From Natrialba taiwanensis DSM 12281 (GTDB lineage Archaea; Halobacteriota; Halobacteria; Halobacteriales; Natrialbaceae), in the NCBI RefSeq assembly GCF_000337595.1, contig NZ_AOIL01000001.1, positions 119,220-158,279 on the forward strand: a stretch of 39,060 nucleotides of DNA. The letters are read 5' to 3'. Under the pieces are notes generated by a model that had not been told where the DNA came from, ran no database searches, and worked only from the letters and a program-made list of their open reading frames with translations. The stretch's first letter is position 1, and each line of letters starts with the position of its first letter. Made by a program: the position numbers and the translations under genes. Below, piece after piece: positions 32,915 to 39,060 of the stretch.

Positions 32915-34024
32915 CTAGTTATCATCGACTGCTGGTGATGACAGAGAGAGTGCACCAGAATTGACCATGGACTCCAGTGGATTGTCCGTAACGTCAAGCG
33001 GAAGATCGACGCGGCCACGGCGGCGGACAGATTCGTAGCCTGCAAACAGTATCTCGGCCGTGGTCAGACCGGTTCGCGCGCTGATACACGGTTCTTCCCC
33101 GCTCTCTACCCCGTCGACGACTGCGTTGACCGCTCGGTCGTGAAACTGTGATCCGTAGCAGTCGTCGGCTTCGTCGTTCGTTGCGTGCATTGTCTCACCG
33201 TTCACGTCAACCGCTCGTCGATCCCCATTACAGTCAAGTTCAAGCATTGGGCCGTCCGTCTTGTCGATGCGGATGGTTCCTCCTGTCCCTCGGAGTACCA
33301 TCGCGGCGTCGATGAAATCACCGCCTTCACCGGTCGAGACGACACCGTAGACGCCGTTCTCGTACCGCCACTGCGCCCACATCTGATTTTCCTGGTGAGC
33401 ACCAAACCGAAGATCCTCCTCACGGTAATCGAGTCCGGCGAGTACCCATTCGGCAGCCCGGTCGTCGTTATACATTCCGGCGAGGTCGACCGTGTGAGCG
33501 CCGGTATCGAAGAAGTCGCCCCATCCAATCTCGATTCTCCGGAGTGAACCGATCTTTCCGTCGTCGAGCAGCCGTTTGGCTTCGGTGAATAGTCGACCGA
33601 ACCGACGCTGGCGGTTCAGCGTCAGCTGTACGTCGTGACGCCAACACTCCTGAGCCATCTGTCGGGCGTCCGCCCACACGTTCGCCATGGGCTTTTCACA
33701 GTGGATAGCGTCAACGACGCCGCTTTTGGCACATCCCACGACGATGTCTCTGTGTATCGCCGGCGGAACTGCGACGCTCACGATATCCGGTTTGAGCGCC
33801 GAAAGCATCTCCTCATATTCCTCAAAGGCGTTCTCGGCCGGCAATCCGAACGTGTCGGCGAACGCGAGACGGTTCTCTTCGACGATGTCCGCGCAACCAA
33901 CGAGTTCACAACGGGTGTCGGATTCGAACGCTTCGCCGTGTCGATAGCCCATCGCAAACCCATCCACGGTCGGGTTGTTCGGGTCGGGACCCGTTCCGAT
34001 AACTGCGACTGTGTAACTACTCAT
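32915..34024 (-). CDS. Second Gfo/Idh/MocA-family sugar dehydrogenase
   Basis: This 369-residue NAD(P)-dependent oxidoreductase has an N-terminal Rossmann domain (YTVAVIGTGPDPNNP, an atypical long loop), the catalytic lysine in IHCEKPMANVW, and a C-terminal domain with LTLNRQRRFGRLF and WGDFFDTGAHTVDLAG, whose His is the expected catalytic residue. The ATG at 34024 is chosen over an in-frame GTG three codons upstream. It is distinct from the enzyme at 22960-24033, so the locus encodes two different dehydrogenases. Its stop lies 20 bases from the convergent SGNH gene. The substrate is not predictable beyond a sugar or glycoside. Confidence 0.9.
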   Translation of the reverse strand: MSSYTVAVIGTGPDPNNPTVDGFAMGYRHGEAFESDTRCELVGCADIVEENRLAFADTFGLPAENAFEEYEEMLSALKPDIVSVAVPPAIHRDIVVGCAKSGVVDAIHCEKPMANVWADARQMAQECWRHDVQLTLNRQRRFGRLFTEAKRLLDDGKIGSLRRIEIGWGDFFDTGAHTVDLAGMYNDDRAAEWVLAGLDYREEDLRFGAHQENQMWAQWRYENGVYGVVSTGEGGDFIDAAMVLRGTGGTIRIDKTDGPMLELDCNGDRRAVDVNGETMHATNDEADDCYGSQFHDRAVNAVVDGVESGEEPCISARTGLTTAEILFAGYESVRRRGRVDLPLDVTDNPLESMVNSGALSLSSPAVDDN

Positions 34025-34145
34025 GTACGTCACTCATTGGTGGAACACCCCATAGTATATGTATTTCCCTCCTGTTTCGCGTTTTGAGTCTCGGCGAACG
34101 GATCACCGACCGGTTATCATCCGTTTAGCAGGGTAATCCGCTACC

Positions 34146-34157
34146 GGTATTATTATC
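34146..34157 (+). promoter_or_regulatory. TATA-like box of the epimerase gene
   Basis: GGTATTATTATC is centred about 33 nt before the ATG at 34185, leaving a leader of only a few bases. Confidence 0.5.
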
Positions 34158-34184
34158 CACCACGTAGACAATGGTCTATCCGTA

Positions 34185-35447
34185 ATGCCAGACGTGGCCA
34201 CCCTTAAAGACGAGTATCTCTCATCACTTGAGCAAACGCTGACGAACAACGTCCTCGATTTTTGGTTTCCTCGCAGCATCGACGAGGAACACGGGGGTTT
34301 TATAACCAGTTACGATGAGGACGGTGAATTCGCAGGAAACAGCAACAAGCAAGTTGTCACACAGGCACGCATGGTCTGGTTGACAGCGCGGCTCGCCCGC
34401 GAAGGGTACGGCGACGAGTATTACGAAATCGCCGATCACGGATTTGCGTTTCTGATCGATGAGATGTGGGACGAAGCCGATGGCGGCTTCGTATGGGAAG
34501 TCCAACGCGACGGAACGACGACCAAACCAAACAAACACCTGTACGGACAGTCGTTCGGCCTCTACGCGCTCTCCGAATACTACCGCGCAACCGGGAGCGA
34601 CGAGGCGGCGGAGTACGCGCATGAACTCGTCGACCTGATGGACGAACACACCAAAGACGACGAACACGGAGGGTATGTTGAGTACTTCACGCCCCACTGG
34701 GAGCCTATTACGGAGGGTCAGACGTACCTCGAAAACATCGAACCGGACTGGTCACCCAAAGAGTCGGGCGACAGCGTCCTCGATCCAACGCTGAAGCTGA
34801 TGAACACGCACCTCCACCTCATGGAGGCATTTACGACCTATTATGAGGCGTTCGACACTAGTCGCGGGCGCGATCGCTTGCACGAACTGCTTGACATCCT
34901 CACCAACACGGTCTACCGGAAGAAGCGCGGTTTCTGTACGGACAAGTACGATCCAGATTGGTCCCCGAAACTCGACGATGAGGAGTTCCAGGTCGTTTCG
35001 TATGGACATGATCTAGAGAACGTCTGGCTCGTCATGGAGGCTACTTCCGCGCTCGGTCTCCCACAGAACCTGTACCGCGAGTTCTTCGAGACGCTATGGG
35101 ACTACTCGCTCGAATACGGATATGACGAGGATCGCGGTGGATTCTACTTCTACGGTGGCTTTGACGAACCAGCGAGCTTTCGCGTCAAAGCCTGGTGGGT
35201 GCAGGCCGAGTGCATGACTAGTGCCCTACGAACCTACGAGTGTACTGGCGATGATCGGTATCTCGATGTCTTTGCCGACACATGGGAGTTCCTTGATGAG
35301 TATCAGATCGACCGCAAAGATGGCGAGTGGCATTCTGGCGTTGACGACGATCTCGATCCCGTCGGCCGCAAAGGCGCAGTCTACAAGGCGGCGTACCACA
35401 ACGGCCGTGCGCTGCTCGAGTGTATTGCGACACTAAAACGCCTCTGA
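34185..35447 (+). CDS. AGE-family 2-epimerase (cellobiose/mannobiose 2-epimerase-like)
   Basis: This 420-residue (alpha/alpha)6-barrel enzyme of the N-acylglucosamine 2-epimerase superfamily is cytoplasmic, with no signal peptide. The motif MNTHLHLMEAF (His209, His211) is characteristic of cellobiose 2-epimerases; VVSYGHDLENVWL (His275) and KAAYHNGRALLE (His405) carry the two catalytic histidines. Such enzymes convert beta-1,4-mannobiose to mannosyl-glucose, or mannose to glucose. Within a mannan locus that is a likely role, feeding mannose units into glucose metabolism. A mannose isomerase of the same fold is the main alternative. No mannosylglucose phosphorylase (GH130) is encoded in the window. 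The gene has its own TATA-like box and ends in a hairpin. Confidence 0.88.
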   Translation: MPDVATLKDEYLSSLEQTLTNNVLDFWFPRSIDEEHGGFITSYDEDGEFAGNSNKQVVTQARMVWLTARLAREGYGDEYYEIADHGFAFLIDEMWDEADGGFVWEVQRDGTTTKPNKHLYGQSFGLYALSEYYRATGSDEAAEYAHELVDLMDEHTKDDEHGGYVEYFTPHWEPITEGQTYLENIEPDWSPKESGDSVLDPTLKLMNTHLHLMEAFTTYYEAFDTSRGRDRLHELLDILTNTVYRKKRGFCTDKYDPDWSPKLDDEEFQVVSYGHDLENVWLVMEATSALGLPQNLYREFFETLWDYSLEYGYDEDRGGFYFYGGFDEPASFRVKAWWVQAECMTSALRTYECTGDDRYLDVFADTWEFLDEYQIDRKDGEWHSGVDDDLDPVGRKGAVYKAAYHNGRALLECIATLKRL

Positions 35448-35458
35448 AGGAAGAGGCG
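35439..35458 (+). terminator. Hairpin at the end of the epimerase gene
   Basis: CGCCTCT (35439-35445) pairs perfectly with AGAGGCG (35452-35458) around a 6-nt loop and overlaps the TGA stop codon. Its position suggests a terminator. Confidence 0.6.
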
Positions 35459-35925
35459 ATTGTGAGTTTCAGTTGCAGGAAACAGGTCGAAGTCGATTAT
35501 GAGAAAACGTGGGCATGTGCCGCGATTGTAACGAGATCGGAGCTCCCTGATCGAAATCAGCTTGTTCAGTAGCCACGAGACAGACTTCGCGGTGTTGATG
35601 AGAGTGTGACTCTCGTGCAACCCATCAGAATCCGAACACATTAGGAGGATAGCATTCTTCCAACGGCTCAATGAAAACCACGAGATCCAATAGAGTGATT
35701 CCTCATCATTCTGGCGTCTATTTCATCTCCTTTGACCCCGTCAGATGTTAGTACAAGCACGATCGACTGAATCAAGTGTTAGCACCAAACACCGACCGAA
35801 GAGATGCTGACTAAGCAGTTCCCACATCAGCGAATTATTGTATGAATCCTTACCCTAGTCTTAAGTAATTAGATGTTATTGGTGATTTCGAGTGGTTACA
35901 AACACTCAAATGAAGTGATGAAAGC
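35448..35925. other. AT-rich intergenic region before the alpha-galactosidase gene
   Basis: These 478 bases have lower GC than the genes to the left. No frame shows family sequence. AT-rich boxes occur near 35860-35870. GAGTG at 35889-35893 and CACTC at 35902-35906 form an imperfect dyad, with arms matching at 7 of 8 positions, 20-37 nt before the GH27 start; this could be an operator. Confidence 0.4.
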
Positions 35926-37623
35926 ATGAACGAGGAAGACATAGAGGATGCTAACAATAGAGTAAAGCAAGTTGATGACAATAACTCAATTCTACCACCG
36001 ATAACACGACGGTCCACGATGAAAGGGGCAGCAGCAACTGGAGCGAGTAGTTTTTTCGCGAGTTCAATGGCTACAGCCGCTGACAACACCAATCAAAGCG
36101 AGAGTTCAGACAGGACCTTGGTGGATACTCCCCCGATGGGATGGAACAGTTGGAACACGTTCTACTGTGATATTGATGCGGGATTGATCAAAGACACCGC
36201 TGATGCGATGGTTGAAAATGGGATGAAAGAAGTGGGCTACGAGTATATATGTATTGACGATTGCTGGATGGCATCCGAACGCGACGTGAATGGTAATCTT
36301 CAGCCGGATCCTGAGACATTTCCGAATGGAATCGATGCTGTTGCTGATTACGTTCACAAGAGGGGACTAAAACTCGGGATCTATCAGTCAGCAGGGACGA
36401 CAACCTGTGAAGGTCTTCCCGGCAGCCTCGGTTACGAAGAAAAGGATGCACAGTCGTTCGCTGACTGGGGAGTTGATTACCTTAAATACGATAATTGCGG
36501 AGAACATTATGGTCTATCGGCAATTGAGCGCTATACGCGAATGCACAAGGCGCTTGAAGCCACCGATCGGGATATCCTTCTCAGTATCTGTGAATGGGGA
36601 GATAACGATCCTTAGATGTGGGCCCCAGAGGCAGGTGGCAACCTTTGGCGAACAACTGGTGATATTAAACCGCTCTGGAGCGCCAAGGAGAATCTATGGG
36701 GAAACGGCATTATCGACATCATTGATCAGAACGAACCGCTTGCTGAGTACGCTGGTCCCGGTCACTGGAATGATCCAGATATGCTTGTGGTCGGCGTAGA
36801 TCTTCCAGAGTATCCAAACCTAACCGAAGCGGAGGACCGAACACACTTTGGCATGTGGGCGATGATGGCTGCGCCGCTCATAGCTGGTAATGACATTCGA
36901 AATATGTCTGAGGAAACTCGCAATATTCTAACTAATGATGAACTGATCGAAATCAACCAAGATCCAGCAGGTAATCAAGCCATCCGAATTCAACGGACCA
37001 CTGGTCAGGATGGTCTGTCGCGCTCAGTCTGGGCGAAAAAACTCGCAAACGGTGATCGAGCAGTAGGATTATTGAATCGTAGTGACAGGAGAACAACAAT
37101 AACGACCAGTGCTCAAGAGGTCGGACTTGATGAAGCGTCATGCTACGCTGCTCGCAATCTCTGGAACGGCACTAACTGGCAGACTGCGGGTCTAATTGGT
37201 GCAACGGTTCCACCACATGGTCTCGCAGTATTCCGTGTCAGTGGAGGCAACTCGGATAATAACAAACCACTCGCAATATTGTCACTTAGTGCGGATGAGG
37301 AGACCGTTGCGCCAGGTGAGTCTCTCTCCCAAACAGTTCGATTCACTAATTATTCATCGATAGCTGTCAATAATGTACGTATTGTCTTTAATTTGCCGGA
37401 TGAATGGAAATCCGAATCTACCTCGACAACATTCAACGATATTGCAGCCGGACCAGCAGTTTTGGGTGCATCTGATTCTCAAAACGATGCCAAAACTGAG
37501 TGGATGGTCCGTCCTCCAAGAGATGCAATGCCCCAGGAATACGAACTTGGGGTCACCGCAGAATACGCAGATAGAATGTCTATTGAGGAATCATTCACTG
37601 TAAACATCGAATATCAATCATAA
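35926..37623 (+). pseudogene. Exported GH27 alpha-galactosidase interrupted by an in-frame amber codon
   Basis: The reading frame encodes a 565-codon enzyme that would remove alpha-1,6-galactose from galactomannan. It has a Tat-like N terminus ([19 protein letters not shown]), a GH27 barrel beginning [12 protein letters not shown] with nucleophile Asp189 in YLKYDNC and acid/base Asp285 in WNDPDML, a C-terminal beta-sandwich, and a NEW3-type (NPCBM-associated) domain from about residue 455. The frame is unbroken except for TAG at 36613-36615 (codon 230), in the context DNDP-stop-MWAPEAGG. Relatives have Trp at this place, so one G-to-A change of TGG explains it. The upstream half alone lacks the acid/base and cannot work. 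Base composition is less GC-rich than its neighbours, suggesting transfer. Recent decay, a sequencing error or readthrough are possible; I favour the first two. Confidence 0.88.
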
Positions 37624-38504
37624 GTGGCTATGTGAATCGATCAAGCTTGTAGTAACCAACAGACTAGTTCATATCACCTGGCGTATAACTAGCAGGAAGT
37701 TAGTTATCATGTTGGGAAACGCACCGAATTTTATCAAGTCCTCTTTGTCAAGGCCCTTGCATTCGGCACTGGTGAATCACCATGCTGCGTCGAGTTTGGA
37801 TGTCATTGTGAAAACGATCAACCGCCTCATTATCACCGAATTCGTCGAGGTTGTAGTCGGAATTTTCCAGAGTAACATTTTGACCGGCGTAGTTCCTCAC
37901 CGAAGGTTGCCGCAGCCTAGTGATTCGCCAGACCCCTGTATTTTCATCCATGAGATGTTGTGAGTCAATCAACTTCACAGTGGGCATATGATCAGCATTC
38001 CTCTCGGATGCTTATATTATGGAGTTGAGCCCTATCTCGACCTTGCCGAGACAGTCCCCAGCGACGCATTCAACAATATCGATGAAAGCCGTTGTACTGT
38101 ATTTGAGCTCTACATCCAGAACCCATTCTGAATTGGATGGGTAGTATTCACCAGGTCTTGTTTGATTCAGCAAGACTTCAACGAGTCCAACACTTTATCA
38201 CTCGCTCGAGCAACCGTGCAATTTATGTTAGCATCCTCTAGGGAGACGACAGCTTACGCAAAACGTACGATTCGAGATCCGGTGTTCCAGTTTCGAATGC
38301 ATCGACAACGAGAAGCTTTCAGTGTACTCGTTCGTCGTAATACCGGTATTACTGGTACTGGTCGGGGGCTTACGTTGGTGTTTTCGCTGACGATTGACTG
38401 TTTATCGACGGGTACGCCCGATAGCCATCAAAACCGCAAGCCCGCGACGATGATTACATATCAACCTTCTATTTGAACCCGATACCGCCCGTCTTTCTAG
38501 CCAC
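37624..38504. other. Gene-poor region with remnants
   Basis: These 881 AT-rich bases hold no intact gene. Minus-strand segments at 37748-37987 and about 38020-38190 read like protein fragments (see the pseudogene entry). A hydrophobic frame near 38310-38390 (VYSFVVIPVLLVLVGG) may be another remnant. AT-rich DNA at 38451-38479 probably holds the promoter of the dehydrogenase at 38505. Confidence 0.45.
37748..38190 (-). pseudogene. Possible decayed protein with FxLYD-like domain
   Basis: On the minus strand, a segment near 38190-38020 reads VEVLLNQTRPGEYYPSNS, then WVLDVELKYSTTAFIDIVEC, and hits a stop. In another frame, 37987-37748 reads MPTVKLIDSQHLMDENTGVW, then RNYAGQNVTLENSDYN and LDEFGDNEAVDRFHNDI. 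The second piece recalls the FxLYD domain of haloarchaeal surface proteins, where a strand is followed by LYDxxGN. Stops and frame changes imply decay. The domain match is a judgement by eye. Confidence 0.3.
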
Positions 38505-39060
38505 ATGAGCGGGGAATCTGACACACACAACAGTATCGAACCACCTGAGCTCACCGCCGATTTGATCCATCACATCGATGATCCGCGGTTTACCAGTGAG
38601 AACGTGGCGATCGTGACTGGCGCAGCGTCGGGTATCGGTCGTGCGACGGCGCTCGTCTTGGCGGCAAATGGCTTGACAACGATCGCAACCGATGTTGACG
38701 AGAATGGTCTCCACGAGACGGCCGAGAAAGCGGGCGGCCTCGCAGTCAAAGACGACCTCGAGACGGTCGCCTGTGATCTGACTGACGACACCGAGATCGA
38801 GGCACTCGTCGAGATGGCCGCCGATGCGGGACAGCTTCGATACGTCGCGAATATCGCTGGCCTACAGCACATCTCGCCGATCGCGGCGTTCCCGATGGAG
38901 ATGTTCGACTCGCTCTACCAGGTGATGCTCCGCGCGCCGATGTATCTCACGAAACTGGCGCTTCCACACATCCGCGAGGCCGAAGATGGCGTCGGTGCCA
39001 TCGCCAACATGGCGTCCGTCCACGGCCACTACGTGACCCGCGATAAGGTCGCATACAACA
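38505..39060 (+). CDS. Short-chain dehydrogenase (SDR), 3-hydroxybutyrate dehydrogenase-like, 3'-truncated
   Basis: The frame opens with ATG at 38505 and runs off the right edge after about 185 residues. An N-terminal extension of some 30 residues precedes the Rossmann motif VTGAASGIGRATA. The segment NIAGLQHISPI matches the SDR NAG motif. The catalytic Ser lies in NMASVHGHYV, and the window ends at KVAYN, which should contain the catalytic Tyr with the Lys four residues beyond. The SVHG context is typical of 3-hydroxybutyrate dehydrogenases, which interconvert acetoacetate and 3-hydroxybutyrate, but other SDR activities are possible. It is separated from the mannan locus by gene-poor DNA and probably belongs to a different unit. 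Confidence 0.87.
   Translation, partial: MSGESDTHNSIEPPELTADLIHHIDDPRFTSENVAIVTGAASGIGRATALVLAANGLTTIATDVDENGLHETAEKAGGLAVKDDLETVACDLTDDTEIEALVEMAADAGQLRYVANIAGLQHISPIAAFPMEMFDSLYQVMLRAPMYLTKLALPHIREAEDGVGAIANMASVHGHYVTRDKVAYN

Noticed and set aside
36613-36615. Amber codon read as pyrrolysine or by suppression
   Set aside because: No pyl genes or suppressor tRNA are visible, haloarchaea are not known for this, and Trp is expected at the site, so a simple mutation or error is more likely.
38162-38476. Plus-strand ORF of 104 codons before the SDR gene
   Set aside because: Its composition is not protein-like, it has no promoter at a suitable distance, and other frames in the same stretch look more like remnants.
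1-39060. CRISPR array, rRNA or tRNA genes
   Set aside because: No regularly spaced repeats, no rRNA-like sequence and no tRNA cloverleaf were recognised when reading both strands by eye.

Overview
The window looks like chromosomal DNA of a halophilic archaeon (class Halobacteria; Natrialbaceae-like is a guess). The proteins are strongly acidic and the coding DNA is GC-rich. Exported proteins carry Tat signals (twin arginine, some with a lipobox). Promoters are archaeal: TATA-like boxes lie about 25-35 nt before start codons, often leaving almost no leader. Both transposases found also look haloarchaeal. The first 26 bases are Illumina adapter, so the left edge is an assembly artefact that truncates the first gene.

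Layout. (1) 28-3924: a fatty-acid / acyl-CoA cluster: a 3-hydroxyacyl-CoA dehydrogenase/enoyl-CoA hydratase fusion (5' truncated), a thiolase, its DUF35 zinc-ribbon/OB-fold partner and a 4HBT thioesterase. (2) 3948-9604, minus strand: a complete Opp/Dpp-type ABC importer (binding protein, two permeases, and both ATPases fused in one 695-residue chain). (3) 9978-15721: an accessory stretch with a tyrosine recombinase, a C45-type Ntn hydrolase, an unrecognised wHTH-like protein and a nested insertion sequence. The nest is an IS4-family element, with an 8-bp target duplication, inserted inside the transposase gene of an IS6-family element. (4) 15875-37623: an apparent mannan/galactomannan utilisation locus. 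(5) 37624-38504: gene-poor DNA with remnants. (6) 38505 to the right edge: a truncated short-chain dehydrogenase, possibly 3-hydroxybutyrate dehydrogenase.

How the mannan locus could work (inference from families and context). A Tat-exported GH5 beta-mannanase with a CBM35 cuts mannan outside the cell. A Tat-exported GH27 alpha-galactosidase, interrupted here by one amber codon, would strip galactose side groups. An SGNH esterase could remove acetyl groups. A second five-gene Opp/Dpp-type importer (24529-30487) would take up manno-oligosaccharides, as such transporters do in Thermotoga. A cytoplasmic GH2 beta-mannosidase and a cellobiose/mannobiose 2-epimerase-like enzyme would process them. 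Two Gfo/Idh/MocA dehydrogenases and a TIM-barrel sugar isomerase/epimerase suggest an extra oxidative branch. An IclR regulator sits inside the locus. The intergenic region before the importer carries two copies of GTTTGAC-N3-GTGAAAC in opposite orientation, a strong operator candidate. A decayed mannonate dehydratase gene (uxuA-like) lies between the GH5 and GH2 genes.

No tRNA, rRNA or CRISPR array was recognised.
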